64,000 nucleotides of DNA from Pseudomonas sp. HR96 (GCF_034059295.1 NZ_CP139142.1:1-64000), one strand, 5' to 3'; counted from the first letter of the stretch, positions 16,231 through 26,615 are shown. The notes: generated by a model from the letters alone, not told the origin. Translations and numbers: made by a program.

Positions 16231-16609
16231 TTGTGCGTCATAACCAGCTTTGAACCTGGGCGAAACCCTCGGTATTCATCCGCTCCGGAAAGTCCCCAAC
16301 GGCGCCGGTGACGCACCTCAAACCACGCATCGAGCGCCGCCAGACATTTGGCATGGGTTCAGATAGAGATTTCGTGGCCTGCAAACCTTCATGATGTCCG
16401 CTCGCAACTACACCTCGAGCTTGATGGCTCAACTGGGGTACAGCACGTCTGCGACCTCCACAAAGCCAGCTCGGTGACGCGAATCCTGTGGTATGGGTGA
16501 GCTACAACAATGCCACATCGTGCGCTGAGAGAAGGCAAGTGACGGATGCAACGCGAATCAAGTGTTTGAATCGTCCTGGGCGACGCGAAGTAGCGCGGCG
16601 GATAGTCAT
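16231..16609 (-). pseudogene. Tyrosine recombinase, heavily decayed and truncated
   Basis: ATG 16609 gives MTIRRATSRRPGRFKHLIRV, like MTTPVRRATSLRPGQLKHLI of 12669-13345. A TAG interrupts after DVALL and further frame changes follow; YSxGAIKxEV-like and RGLRP-like segments can be traced. Homology ends where the Tn3-type repeat begins, so the catalytic His-Arg-Tyr part is absent. Confidence 0.7.
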
Positions 16610-17057
16610 GCAGGCGCTCTCTGTCAGGATTGCACTGGAGACGTGCTGGATCTAGGCAGGGGCCTCCTGACGAGGGTATCAGCAGGCCCTACCTGGTATT
16701 TACGGAAAATGACAAAATCGAGGCTGGTCGGTGACAGCTATCGGGCCGAAAACGTCAGCAGTCGCAAGCGGTTGTCGGCTATAAGCAGGCTACCTATGCG
16801 TAGGCGTTAGCCGTTGCTAGCCAAGCCTGGAGCTCGCTCCGTTTACCATAAAATCCGTTATTTACAGTCACCAACTGCCAATGGTCTGAGATGGTTTTTG
16901 GCAGGCTGTAAGGCAGAAATCCAGCATTGATCGAGCACAAAGCGGGCGATTCCGCGCTTGGATTCAAGCGAAATGGTACAGCCGTTCGGTCATCAAAAAG
17001 TTCTAATACCGCGCATTTCGCCTTAATGGGTATCCTACTTTATTAGACCACTACACC
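16610..17057. other. Intergenic stretch, no gene seen
   Basis: No coding signal; possibly further decayed mobile DNA. Confidence 0.45.
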
Positions 17058-19232
17058 TCAGCGATATGCTTGGGTGGCAACAAAAAGTTTTTCGAAATCG
17101 TTAGCCGACATAGGGTATCCAAACAGATAACCTTGCCCCTCCGTACATCCCTTGCTCATCAATTGTTGCGCTTCGCTTTCGGTCTCGATGCCCTCCGCGA
17201 TAACTGAGTAGCCCAACCCCTTGCCCAATTGAATAATCGAGCGAATGATCACCGCATCTGTTTCCGACGATTGCATGCTGGTGACAAACGATCGATCAAT
17301 CTTGATCTTCGTCAGCGGAAAATTCTTGAGCACGCTAAGCGAGGCAAACCCCGTACCATAATCATCAAAAGCAATACCCACGCCCAACTCGAAAAGGCGC
17401 ACAAGATTTTTTTGTATGTTCTCGTTATCGACCAGGCAAATGTTCTCGGTCACCTCTATCTCCAAACCCTCGGGAGCGAGCCCATACTTGTCCAGTGCTT
17501 CCTTGACTTGAGTAAAAAAGTATATTGAGTCCAACTGCTTCGAAAACACGTTAACCGCTATGCGAAAGCCAGCATTGAATCGCCTCCATAACGAAGCCTG
17601 TTGGCAGGCCTGGTCCAGTATCCAAGAAGCAATAATGGCTGCGTCCCGACTGTTTTCCAACTCGTTCAAAAAGTGGACTGGGGACAGGACACCACGGGTA
17701 GGGTGATTCCAGCGAATCAACGCCTCGGCCCCTATCAAGGTTCCATCGTGGAGCAGGACTTGGGGCTGGTAGTACATCTCGAACTCTTGACTACGCACTG
17801 CATCTGCCAGCTCAGTTCTAAGCTTGCGATGCTCGATAGCTTGGGCACGCAGAACAGGGCTAAATCGATGCCAGCGGTTTTTTCCTTCGATTTTGGCTTG
17901 GTACAGGGCCATGTCGGCATTGCTGACAAGCTCATCTGTGGTTGCCGCGTCCAATGGGAAGGTAGCAATACCTATACTACCTCCAAGGTTGAATACCTGA
18001 TGATTATGGGTGTAGGGCTGCTGCAGAGCTTCGATGATGTAATGGGCACGATCATTGACAGCTCTTTCATCCTTGACGTTGAGAAAGATGATGGCAAATT
18101 CATCACCACCCAACCGGCAAACCGTGTCGGTCGCTCGCACCATTGAAAGCAGACGTTGGGCTGCAAGCTTCAGAATCTCGTCACCAGCAGGATGGCCAGA
18201 CGTATCATTGACTTCCTTGAAATTGTCCAGATCGATCAGCATCAGTCCGAACTGGTCTTTTTTCAAAACATGTTCATCGAGCCTGTTCTTGAGCACCACG
18301 CGATTAGGTAGATTTGTCAACGAATCGAGGTGGGCCATCTTGAACAGCTTTTCTTCAGCAGATCGCCGCTCCCTTATGTCCCGTAAAATAGCTCCGAAGG
18401 CGATATGACCATTTTCGAACCACATCGATAGCGACAATTCGGCTACCACCTCCGAACCATCCTTGCACAGAGTAATGAGCTCTACTGTCTTACCGACTTG
18501 CTGAGGGTTCTGACCGTGCGCAGAGATTGCCAGGTTGATCGCGTGGTGTCCCCGCCGGTGAGGTGGTAGCAGAAATTCGATGCTTTTCCCGATCATATCA
18601 GCAGGTGTGTACCCGTAGATTTTTTGGGCGGCCGGGTTCCAGTAAGTCACCAAGCCGTTGCTATCAGCACACAAAATGCAGTCAGGCGAGTTATTGGCAA
18701 TACCCTCGAAGCGCCGCTGTCCCACCCTTCGGGCAATCTCCAAGCGGTGCATTTCCATCGCATCCATGGCGATCTTGGCAAGCTCGGACAATGTGTTCAT
18801 GTCCTTGTCCGAAAAGCTGTTTCGCGGCAGTTTGTCGGCCAGACACAGAGTCCCGATGGGATAGCCGTCAGGACTCCTCAAGGGCATCCCAACGTAAAAT
18901 CGTATGTGCGGCGAATTAACTGTCAGCGGATTGTCGTGAAAGCGGTAGTCGTACAGCGCGTCCAGCACAACCAACAGATCATTGCTCAAAACAGTGTGGC
19001 TGCAGAACGATATGTCTCTTGACGTTTTCTCCTCGTGAATCCCGACCTTCGCGTGGAAGACCTGGGTGTCCTCTCGAATCAAGGAGATAAAAGCCATCGG
19101 CACATCAAAAAGCTTGGCTGCAAGCTCAACGATGTGGTCGAGCGAAGGCAGATCATCCAGGCTCACATCATTGTATTCGGCCAAGGCCTCGAGCCTGCAA
19201 ATCTCATCAAATGGATAACTTGCCTTGATCAT
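17058..19232 (-). CDS. GAF-PAS-GGDEF-EAL c-di-GMP signalling protein (724 aa)
   Basis: Cytoplasmic protein that makes and/or degrades cyclic di-GMP. Order: GAF (about 25-165, IREDTQVFHAKVG, SFCSHTVL), PAS (about 175-295, SPDCILCADSNGLVTYWNPA), GGDEF (about 300-460, active motif RLGGDEFAIIF intact) and EAL (about 475-715, GAEALIRWNHPTRG, EVTENICL, FDDYGTGFASLSVL, IKIDRSFV, IAEGIE). The EAL motif and the DDYGTG metal site are intact, so phosphodiesterase activity is expected; the GGDEF site also looks catalytic. Its start is 21 bases after the stop of the PAS chemoreceptor on the same strand, so the two form a likely operon coupling a chemoreceptor to c-di-GMP. Confidence 0.93.
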   Translation of the reverse strand: MIKASYPFDEICRLEALAEYNDVSLDDLPSLDHIVELAAKLFDVPMAFISLIREDTQVFHAKVGIHEEKTSRDISFCSHTVLSNDLLVVLDALYDYRFHDNPLTVNSPHIRFYVGMPLRSPDGYPIGTLCLADKLPRNSFSDKDMNTLSELAKIAMDAMEMHRLEIARRVGQRRFEGIANNSPDCILCADSNGLVTYWNPAAQKIYGYTPADMIGKSIEFLLPPHRRGHHAINLAISAHGQNPQQVGKTVELITLCKDGSEVVAELSLSMWFENGHIAFGAILRDIRERRSAEEKLFKMAHLDSLTNLPNRVVLKNRLDEHVLKKDQFGLMLIDLDNFKEVNDTSGHPAGDEILKLAAQRLLSMVRATDTVCRLGGDEFAIIFLNVKDERAVNDRAHYIIEALQQPYTHNHQVFNLGGSIGIATFPLDAATTDELVSNADMALYQAKIEGKNRWHRFSPVLRAQAIEHRKLRTELADAVRSQEFEMYYQPQVLLHDGTLIGAEALIRWNHPTRGVLSPVHFLNELENSRDAAIIASWILDQACQQASLWRRFNAGFRIAVNVFSKQLDSIYFFTQVKEALDKYGLAPEGLEIEVTENICLVDNENIQKNLVRLFELGVGIAFDDYGTGFASLSVLKNFPLTKIKIDRSFVTSMQSSETDAVIIRSIIQLGKGLGYSVIAEGIETESEAQQLMSKGCTEGQGYLFGYPMSANDFEKLFVATQAYR

Positions 19233-19253
19233 AGCGGTTCCAATTTCGAGCTA

Positions 19254-20564
19254 TCAGGAGTTTTTGATGAACTGGCTGACGGAGTCGACGACCTGAACGG
19301 CCATTCCCTGAATCTTTTCGATAACAACATCCGCATCCTTAGCCAACTCGTAAGCCTGTGTGGCATGCTCCCGGCTGTGACCGATAGTGTCTACCGCTCC
19401 TACCGCGAGCGTCTGGTTCTTAACCACGACATCGACAATTTCTTTGGTGGCCTGGGTCGTTCGGGAAGCTAGCTGGCGTACCTCATCCGCGACAACCGCA
19501 AACCCCCGTCCTTGCTCACCGGCTCTTGCTGCCTCTATCGCGGCATTCAAAGCCAGCAGATTGGTCTGCTCCGCAATGCCGCCAATCGTTTTAACGATGC
19601 TACTGATGATCTGGCTTTGCTCGTCCAGCGCATTGATGCTCTGCGTAGCCGCATCCATCGATTCGTCCAGGTTTTTCAGGACCTCGCGGGTTTGCAGGAT
19701 GACGTGGCGCCCTTCTTTGGCAGCACTGTCTGTTTCCTTTGAGGCCTCAAATGCCCCCCGTGCGGCATCGGCAATCTCTTTTTCGCGCATTACCTGACTA
19801 GTGACGTCGGTAGCCAACTTCGTGATCTTGTAAATTTTACCTTCGGCATTGGCGATCGGATTGTAGGTCGCCTCCAGCCAAACAGACTGACCATAGCTGT
19901 CGATACGTTCATACCGATCTGAAAAAAAAACGCCGTTGCGCAATTTTTCCCAGAAACCAGCGTACTGGTCAGTCTGGACAAAGCTACTTTTGCAGAACAT
20001 CGAGTGGTGCTTCCCGACTACCTGCCCTCGGTCGTAATGCATTGCGCTAAGAAATTGGTCGTTGGCCGAGAGGATGTTGCCTTGCAGATCGAACTCGATA
20101 ACGGCGGTCGAGCGCATCAGGGCAGCCACGAGGTTTTCATTTTCACGCGATTTTTCGATCGTTCGCGTCAGATTGCTGGCATAAAGGGCAATGTGCGTGA
20201 GCTCCTTCGCACTGGAATAGACTGGCATTATCAAGGATCTCAGCCAGACCTGCCGGCCGGCGGCGCTAATTAATCGCAAAGTGCCACTATAGTGCTTTCC
20301 CAGCGTTATCGCCGCGCCCCCCTTTTTTTGAAATTCATCGTTTTTTAACTCGGAAGGAAAAAGAGACTCGATGGATTTTCCTATGACCTCGGCAACTGAG
20401 AATCCCAGCTCCGTGACGAATTTCTCGTTGACCCACTCTATTTTTTTCTGCGCGTCAACCAGGATGCCTATCGATTCGGCATCCAAACCGGCCTTGACCT
20501 GCTCAAGAACGACAAGCTTTTCGTTAAGCACTGCATTTTCTTTCCTGAGACGTCTATTGAACAT
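19254..20564 (-). CDS. PAS-PAS chemoreceptor, cytoplasmic Aer-like (436 aa)
   Basis: Soluble receptor with no membrane segment: N-terminal coiled coil ([17 protein letters not shown]), PAS1 (about 25-135), PAS2 (about 140-260, [40 protein letters not shown]), then a short MCP domain (about 265-436) with hairpin tip [23 protein letters not shown] domains of this type usually bind haem or flavin and sense redox or oxygen; the cofactor is not visible. The MCP arm is short, a class seen in Pseudomonas. ATG 20564 is backed by the sigma-28-type promoter at 20589-20615. Paralogue of the gene at the left window edge. Confidence 0.93.
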   Translation of the reverse strand: MFNRRLRKENAVLNEKLVVLEQVKAGLDAESIGILVDAQKKIEWVNEKFVTELGFSVAEVIGKSIESLFPSELKNDEFQKKGGAAITLGKHYSGTLRLISAAGRQVWLRSLIMPVYSSAKELTHIALYASNLTRTIEKSRENENLVAALMRSTAVIEFDLQGNILSANDQFLSAMHYDRGQVVGKHHSMFCKSSFVQTDQYAGFWEKLRNGVFFSDRYERIDSYGQSVWLEATYNPIANAEGKIYKITKLATDVTSQVMREKEIADAARGAFEASKETDSAAKEGRHVILQTREVLKNLDESMDAATQSINALDEQSQIISSIVKTIGGIAEQTNLLALNAAIEAARAGEQGRGFAVVADEVRQLASRTTQATKEIVDVVVKNQTLAVGAVDTIGHSREHATQAYELAKDADVVIEKIQGMAVQVVDSVSQFIKNS

Positions 20565-20588
20565 GAGCTAACCTCCAGTCTTTTGCAT

Positions 20589-20615
20589 GTATCGGCCAAG
20601 GGCTGTTCATCTTTA
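20589..20615 (-). promoter_or_regulatory. Sigma-28 (FliA)-type promoter
   Basis: On the minus strand TAAAGATG, 11 bases, GCCGATAC; 13 of 16 positions match the FliA consensus. It is 25 bases upstream of the PAS chemoreceptor start. Confidence 0.8.
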
Positions 20616-20852
20616 CCATGATAGTAACTGGGAAAAACAACGCGTCGCGATGAGTGACTGAGCGCGACCTCGCGTTCTCTATACCTGCTGGAGCTAGGCA
20701 TGTGGATTTTCGTTCAAGTGTTAGCGCTTGGACTTTGGGCAAGAAAAGCCGACGGCAGAAGGGTTGCCCGATAGGATGTCCATGCTAAGCATTTCGACCA
20801 AAGGGTACGGAAACTGCATATCTGGTCGAACCGCCAATTTGATGACGACCTT

Positions 20853-22424
20853 ATGAGCTTTCTCCCCTTTGTCTCGACGAGGCTTGCCCCTTCAACGCTC
20901 ACCAGGGCAATGATTGGCTTCATCGCCTTGGTCTGCCTATCATTGACTCTGGCAACCATGTGGCAGATGAACCAGTCCAGGAACGAACGGGTCGCCACCG
21001 CTAAAATAGCAGTCTCAAATATCGTTCGAGCTGCTGAACAGCAAGCCCAAGATACCGTACGCCAGGCTGATAATACGCTACGTAATCTCGTCGAGCGCGT
21101 GGAGCATGATGGAGTAGCCGGTAATCAGCGAGTTCGCTTGGTGAAGTTGATGCTTCAAAATGTGGGGACCGTTGAGGGGATTCAGGGATTATTTATCTAC
21201 GATATCCATGGAAACTGGGTTGCAAACACTTTTTCTCAAGATATACAGGCAAAAAATAATGGCGATCGCGCCTACTTCATCTACCACCGCGACCATGCCG
21301 ATGATTCCATTCATGTGGGCTCTATTGTGCAGAGCCGCACTAGCGGCGATATGATCATTCCGATTAGCCGACGTATCAATGCTCCTGACGGAACGTTCGC
21401 AGGTGTAGCATTGGCAACCATCCCTGTCGCCTATTTTCAAGCTTTCTTCGAGCGCATGGATGTGGATGACAAGGGAGTTATCTTTCTTGCGCTAAACAAC
21501 GGCGACTTACTGGCTCGACGACCAACTCTAGGGGCATTGATGACGACAAATGTTGCCAAAGGGGACATTTTCACTCGTTACTTACCACACAGCGATAGCG
21601 GCACCGGTATCATCAAATCCATAGTAGATGATGTAGAACGGATTTATGCCTATCGGCGAGTTTCTGGGTTGCCTATCGTCGTGGCCGCTGGCGTGTCCTG
21701 CCAGCATGTCTTCGCGCCGTGGTGGGCCTACGCATATCGGTCCATGGCTCTGATCGGAATAATAATTTTGGCGTTGGGTTTGCTCGGGGCCCTGTTGTAC
21801 CGGCAAATTCAACAGTTGATCGCTGCTGAAAATGAGCTCAAGACGGCAAGAGGCGAGTTGGAAATTATTGCCCAGACTGATAGCCTTACACGTCTAGCCA
21901 ACCGACGCTGCTTTGACATTGCTTTGGAAAAAGAATGGGGACGAGCCAGCCGGAATAAATCACTTGTAGCTATTATTTTAATGGATATTGACTGGTTCAA
22001 GCAATACAACGACCACTACGGCCATATAAAGGGAGATGAGTGTCTGAGGAAAGTTTCCTCGATCATCAGAACCTGCGTGAATAGACCGGGCGATCTTGCC
22101 GCACGATATGGAGGTGAAGAGTTCGTAGTCTTATTGCCCGAAACAGATTTAACCGGAGCGTTGAAAGTTGCTGAAAATATAAGGCTATGCATTATTAATA
22201 CAATAATAGACCACTCAGCAAGCCCAGCAGGAATTGTTACCATTAGTTCGGGGGTTGTGGCGGTGAGCGCACCAATCAAGGATGGCCACACCAAAGCTCT
22301 GGATGACGCTGATCAATTTCTTTACTTTGCTAAATCTAAGGGACGTAATCGAGTCGAGAGTCGGCTGACCCAAGTTTCAATTTTGGTCGACAAAACTGAA
22401 AAAAATTTTCTAACTGATGATTGA
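20853..22424 (+). CDS. Membrane diguanylate cyclase with Cache sensor (523 aa)
   Basis: Inner-membrane enzyme making c-di-GMP from two GTP. TM1 (about 14-36, TRAMIGFIALVCLSLTLATM), a periplasmic dCache/PDC-like domain (about 40-295, IQGLFIYDIHGNWVANTF, DDSIHVGSIVQSRTSGDMII, ISRRINAPDGTFAGVALATI), TM2 (about 297-318, ALIGIIILALGLLGALLYRQ), a short coil and a GGDEF domain with DSLTRLANRR, MDIDWFKQYNDHYGH and the intact active motif RYGGEEFVVLLPE. Related PDC1-GGDEF enzymes respond to small ligands. It is divergent from the PAS chemoreceptor. Base composition drops near the 3' end (AATATAAGGCTATGCATTAT), unlike its neighbours. Confidence 0.93.
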   Translation: MSFLPFVSTRLAPSTLTRAMIGFIALVCLSLTLATMWQMNQSRNERVATAKIAVSNIVRAAEQQAQDTVRQADNTLRNLVERVEHDGVAGNQRVRLVKLMLQNVGTVEGIQGLFIYDIHGNWVANTFSQDIQAKNNGDRAYFIYHRDHADDSIHVGSIVQSRTSGDMIIPISRRINAPDGTFAGVALATIPVAYFQAFFERMDVDDKGVIFLALNNGDLLARRPTLGALMTTNVAKGDIFTRYLPHSDSGTGIIKSIVDDVERIYAYRRVSGLPIVVAAGVSCQHVFAPWWAYAYRSMALIGIIILALGLLGALLYRQIQQLIAAENELKTARGELEIIAQTDSLTRLANRRCFDIALEKEWGRASRNKSLVAIILMDIDWFKQYNDHYGHIKGDECLRKVSSIIRTCVNRPGDLAARYGGEEFVVLLPETDLTGALKVAENIRLCIINTIIDHSASPAGIVTISSGVVAVSAPIKDGHTKALDDADQFLYFAKSKGRNRVESRLTQVSILVDKTEKNFLTDD

Positions 22425-22777
22425 GAAGACAAAATTTGCCCTCAATAACTGCCTTTCCTATAAAATCCAGCTATCACTGCCAAGTTTGACTCTCAGGAGC
22501 TATAGGGCATATACAAAGGCGCGTTCTCGGGCGCCCAAGAAGAAACTCTTGACTAATCAGAAATTGCTTATGATGCACTTTCACCCCCTTCTCCGAAAAG
22601 GGTGCAGTCACGAGCGACATGCATTCTACACCTGCTTGTGACTATTCGGCAGTTATAGAATAAGGCGTGATAGAGCGATGCACCATATAAGTTAAACCGT
22701 TCTCGTGAAGGACTGCTTAATTGACGAGAGCATCAGCAACCAAACTCAGTGGGTTAAAGCGTTTACACTTGTCAATG
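22425..22777. other. Convergent intergenic stretch, no gene seen
   Basis: Lies between two genes that converge; a weak hairpin (CACCCCCTT ... AAAGGGTG near 22580-22603) without a T-run is the only structure noted. Confidence 0.45.
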
Positions 22778-25639
22778 CTACCTGGCCAGCAGCTCCCGAA
22801 TCCTGGCCACCATCGTATCGACGGCGAAGGGCTTGGTCATCACGGCCATTCCAGGCTCGAGATGGCCGTCCCCCAGCAAGGCATTTTCGGCGTATCCGGT
22901 GATAAACAACACCTTGAGATCAGGACGCAACACTCGCGCGGCCTCCGCCATCTGCCGGCCGTTCAGACCCCCTGGCAGTCCTACATCACTCACCAGCAGA
23001 TCAACGCGAGCGTTCGACTGCAGCACCCGCAGGCCCCCGGCGCTGTCGGCAGCTTCGACCACAATGTACCCCAGATCCTCGAGCACGTCCGTGACCAACA
23101 GGCGAACCGTGGACTCATCCTCCACCACCAGAACGGTTTCGCCCTCGCTGGCAACTGCGCCCAGCATCGGCGTACCGCTTGCCTCGATGGTTTCAACATC
23201 CCCTTGGTGTCGAGGCAGATAGATCGACACGGTCGTGCCTTCACCCACGACCGAATGAATGCGGACCTGACCATTGGACTGCTTGGCGAACCCATAGATC
23301 ATGGACAGCCCAAGCCCCGTGCCCTGGCCGATCGGTTTGGTCGTGAAGAACGGGTCGAACGCCTTTTCAATCAGATCCTGAGACATGCCGGTACCTGTGT
23401 CCGACACGCTCAGCGAAAGATATTGCCCCTCGGGCATGTCCTGTCGAAAGCCCGCCTGTTGGTCGATCCAGCGATTCGCGGTTTCGATAACGATTTTCCC
23501 GCCCGCAGGCATGGCATCGCGCGCATTGATGCACAGATTGAGCAAGGCATTTTCAAGCTGGGAGGGATCAACCCGTGCGAGTCCCAGATCGGTTGCACCC
23601 ACGACCTTGATAGCCACACTGGGCCCTACGGTCCGCTGGATCAGCTCGAGCATGCCGTCAACCAGTGCATTGACGTCAGTGTTCTTGGGATCGAGCGTCT
23701 GGCGTCGGGAAAAGGCCAGCAAGCGGTGGGTCAGCGCGGCTGCGCGCTTGGCAGCCCCCATTGCAGCATTGGTGTACTTATCGATGTCCTTGACGCGACC
23801 TTGTCCGAGGCGAACACCCATCATCTCCAGACTGCCAATGATGCCGGCCAGCAGGTTGTTGAAGTCATGGGCCAGGCCACCCGTGAGCTGCCCCACGGCT
23901 TCCATTTTCTGCGATTGACGAAGCTGCTCCTCCGAGCGCATGAGTTCGAGAGAGCGCTCCTCGATGCGTTGCTCCAGGGTCTCGTTCAGCGCCCGTAAAG
24001 CGGCAATGGCTCGATCACGTTCAGCTTCGACGCTCAGACGCGCCTCCAAATCGATCAGGACCCCAGGGAAGGTCACGGCAGTGCCATTGGCGTCCCGGGT
24101 CACATGCCCATTCGCCTCCAGCCAGCAGTAGCGGTCGTTAGACCGGCGAGTGCGGTATTGATGTATGTAGTGCCCGCCGCGACTGATGGCCTCATCAATG
24201 GCCGACATCAGCCCAGGCAGGTCGTCTGGGTGAACTGACTGGGTCACTTGAGCCAGGTTCAGGCTTTCTCGAGCACACTCTGGGTCCAACCCCATGGCCG
24301 AGGTAAAAGGCTCATCGACAATGAATCGGTCCGCTTGAATATCCCAGAACCACGTACCAATGATGGCCCCGGCTTCCAACGCGAGCTGCACGCGCTCGAT
24401 GTTCTCGGCAGCGAGCATTTCAGCCTCTTTGCGAGCCGTAATGTCACGAAACAGAATCGACACCTGCCGCCGAGAGGCAGGTTCGACCCTTGAGGCCGAG
24501 ACTTCGATCATTCGATTCGCTGCAGCGAAATACCGCTCAAAGCGAGCGGGTATCCCGGTGCGCAACACCTCTCCGTACAGATCCACCCAGCCTGCCGCTT
24601 CAGCGGGTGCCAGACCCCGAATCGTCTGTCCCACAATACCTGCGATACCCGTTTGCCTCTCGTAGCCAGGGTTGGCCTCGATATGGACGTAGTCGCTCAT
24701 GGGTCCATGAGGACCGTCCACGAATTCGATGATGCAGAAGCCATCGTCGATGTTATCGAACAGCAGGCGGTAGCGGGCTTCGCTGGCGATCTTGGCATTG
24801 ATGGCCTCACGGTGGACGGTGACGTCGCGGGCTGTGCCGGAAAATCGTACCGGCTGGCCAGCTTCGTCGTACTCCATTTTACCGGTACGGTTTATCCAGC
24901 GCAGTGCACTCGTATCCGCGCGACGAATACGGTATTCAACGTCCGAAAGAAATTTGCCTTGCTGCCGGCGGGACGCGTTGGAGACGAGGTGGGCGTCCTC
25001 AGACAAGATCAAGGCTTCCACCTGATCCGCCGGATAGATTTTTGCCGGAGGCAGGCCGTACAGCCGAGAAAACTCAGGGGTGGCGTACAGCTGATTGCTG
25101 GCCAGATCCACAGAGAACAAGCCTATTCCCCCGGCTTCCTGAGCACGTCGAAGTCGATCCTCGGTTTCGAGCAGCGTCTGGCCCGCCAGGTGCTCGGCAG
25201 TGCGGTCACGGAAAATCTTGACGAACCCCAGATGCTGACCCTCATCATCCCGCAGCGCGATCATCTCCCCTGAAGCCCAAAAGCGCCTGTCACCCTTGGC
25301 CAGGTGCCAACGCTCGTCCGTGGCGCGGCCGTCACACAGAGCGACGTTCATTTCGTGGTCCACACGGCCGGCAGCACGATCTTCGGGAGTGAAGAAGCGC
25401 GAAGCGTCCTCACCGCACATCTCATCGGCGTTCCAGCCCATGACATGCTGAGCTCCAGCATTCCAGGCGGTGATGATCCCATCAGAGTTGGTCACGACCA
25501 TCGCAAAATCAGTGGCGCTGTCGAAGATGGCATCCTGGCGTGCCTTGTCCATTTTCGAACTGAAAGAAGGTGTGCGTAGCTGGCGGACCTCTCGCTCCAG
25601 CTCCTCGCGAGACAAATGACTCAAATCTCTATCGGGCAA
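22778..25639 (-). CDS. Multi-PAS hybrid sensor histidine kinase (953 aa)
   Basis: Cytoplasmic phosphorelay kinase with no membrane segment. Four PAS domains occupy about residues 30-555 (first: FDSATDFAMVVTNSDGIITA; SLNLAQVTQSVHPDD in the last), then a coiled coil, HisKA with the phospho-acceptor His591 ([13 protein letters not shown]), HATPase (NARDAMPAGG, DTGTGM, GQGTGLGLSMIYGFAKQS) and a C-terminal receiver with Asp885 (LLVSDVGLPGG). It is of the PAS-HWE/LOV-like class common in Pseudomonas, but no GRNCRFLQ flavin motif is seen in the PAS domains, so blue light sensing is not supported. Its first PAS domain is closest to the kinase at 27295. Likely partners are the lone receivers at 26616 and 15360 (inferred). 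Confidence 0.93.
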   Translation of the reverse strand: MPDRDLSHLSREELEREVRQLRTPSFSSKMDKARQDAIFDSATDFAMVVTNSDGIITAWNAGAQHVMGWNADEMCGEDASRFFTPEDRAAGRVDHEMNVALCDGRATDERWHLAKGDRRFWASGEMIALRDDEGQHLGFVKIFRDRTAEHLAGQTLLETEDRLRRAQEAGGIGLFSVDLASNQLYATPEFSRLYGLPPAKIYPADQVEALILSEDAHLVSNASRRQQGKFLSDVEYRIRRADTSALRWINRTGKMEYDEAGQPVRFSGTARDVTVHREAINAKIASEARYRLLFDNIDDGFCIIEFVDGPHGPMSDYVHIEANPGYERQTGIAGIVGQTIRGLAPAEAAGWVDLYGEVLRTGIPARFERYFAAANRMIEVSASRVEPASRRQVSILFRDITARKEAEMLAAENIERVQLALEAGAIIGTWFWDIQADRFIVDEPFTSAMGLDPECARESLNLAQVTQSVHPDDLPGLMSAIDEAISRGGHYIHQYRTRRSNDRYCWLEANGHVTRDANGTAVTFPGVLIDLEARLSVEAERDRAIAALRALNETLEQRIEERSLELMRSEEQLRQSQKMEAVGQLTGGLAHDFNNLLAGIIGSLEMMGVRLGQGRVKDIDKYTNAAMGAAKRAAALTHRLLAFSRRQTLDPKNTDVNALVDGMLELIQRTVGPSVAIKVVGATDLGLARVDPSQLENALLNLCINARDAMPAGGKIVIETANRWIDQQAGFRQDMPEGQYLSLSVSDTGTGMSQDLIEKAFDPFFTTKPIGQGTGLGLSMIYGFAKQSNGQVRIHSVVGEGTTVSIYLPRHQGDVETIEASGTPMLGAVASEGETVLVVEDESTVRLLVTDVLEDLGYIVVEAADSAGGLRVLQSNARVDLLVSDVGLPGGLNGRQMAEAARVLRPDLKVLFITGYAENALLGDGHLEPGMAVMTKPFAVDTMVARIRELLAR

Positions 25640-25867
25640 TTCGTCAGTTCCCCTTTCACTTGCGGTGGGTCTGCCAAAGGGCGTGTACTCCCACGCCGAG
25701 GCGACCAGGCCTTCTCATTTAAGGATGCGCATCGAGCAATCGACTCGCTATGCGACATCTTAGAAAGACAAGACCGCGCGATCACGATTTTATTCAGTGT
25801 GGCTGACGCATGGAGATCGCGGCCAGCTCGATCGCTGATGCCTGGAGCAGGCGCCGCAACGACCACT

Positions 25868-26176
25868 TCAATCAGTGACAGTGGTCAGTGTGAGCTTGGA
25901 GATGGATTCCGAAAAGCGCGTCACCTGGGCCGCAGACAAGCAGCCCAAATACCCGAAGTGCTGCAGGTGCTTGATCAACACTTCAAGACTGTCCGGCTGT
26001 CCCGCCGCGACTCGTCGACACGACTGCTCGAGGATCAACCGCGCCAATTGCGGATTGTCGGTTTTCGAGGCATCAAACGCCAAGGCCACAGCGCTGACGA
26101 GCTCGCCTAGAGCAGGGTGGCTCTGGTGCAAGGCCCGTAACGTGCTCAATTGCCGAGCGGTGAGGGGTAGGGACAC
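25868..26176 (-). CDS. Hypothetical protein (102 aa)
   Basis: GTG 26176 follows AGGAGCGCTA, a strong ribosome binding site. Product SLPLTARQLSTLRALHQSHP...LARLILEQSCRRVAAGQPDS...LIKHLQHFGYLGCLSAAQ is helical and soluble; no family recognised. It lies between the multi-PAS kinase and a family A gene, all on the minus strand, and may be cotranscribed with them. Confidence 0.6.
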   Translation of the reverse strand: MSLPLTARQLSTLRALHQSHPALGELVSAVALAFDASKTDNPQLARLILEQSCRRVAAGQPDSLEVLIKHLQHFGYLGCLSAAQVTRFSESISKLTLTTVTD

Positions 26177-26210
26177 TAGCGCTCCTGAAGCATCGAATCA
26201 CGATGGTGAT

Positions 26211-26477
26211 CTACGGGAGAATATCAAGCAATTCGACCCAGGTATCCTGGAGAAAAACCTTGAGAAAGCAGCTGTAGCGTTCGTCAATTACTCGGGCGTC
26301 GTCCAGCGCCTGCACGTACCCGTAGCAGAACTGATAAAGCTGTTCTGCCTGGGTTAGCTTCTTGCTTGTTCTTAGCTCATCGACACAGGCGACCCAGGTG
26401 GCGTAGACAAAGTCGGGCAATTCGACCGGCAGCCCGAGGTGATCAAAAGGTGGAGGAATTCTGGAGGGCACGATCAA
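26211..26477 (-). CDS. Small conserved protein, family A (88 aa), intact
   Basis: IPPPFDHLGLPVELPDFVYA, TWVACVDELRTSKK, EQLYQFCYGYVQALDDARVI, DERYSCFLKVFLQDTWVELL match the family A pattern of 14274-14555. The start is TTG 26477 or, more like the paralogue, GTG 26471. It lies between a lone receiver (26616) and the multi-PAS kinase, all on the same strand. Role unknown; the repeated placement next to phosphorelay genes suggests an accessory signalling role, which is inference. Confidence 0.62.
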   Translation of the reverse strand: MIVPSRIPPPFDHLGLPVELPDFVYATWVACVDELRTSKKLTQAEQLYQFCYGYVQALDDARVIDERYSCFLKVFLQDTWVELLDILP

Positions 26478-26615
26478 GATTTTGGGTCAGGACAAGGTAA
26501 GCCGAGCTTAATCGGCCGGCCTACAATACATCAGAATGCCTGAAGGGAAAAAGTGCCCGAAGGGCGGCTTCCGGCTGCCCTCCCGTATCAGCTTCAAAAG
26601 GCTAGGTAAAAGTTC

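Noticed and set aside
22721..23998. 425-codon plus-strand frame opposite the multi-PAS kinase
   Set aside because: Antisense shadow of conserved HisKA, HATPase and receiver coding sequence.
22778..25639. Possible LOV blue-light domain in the multi-PAS kinase
   Set aside because: No GRNCRFLQ-type flavin-adduct Cys motif in any PAS domain.
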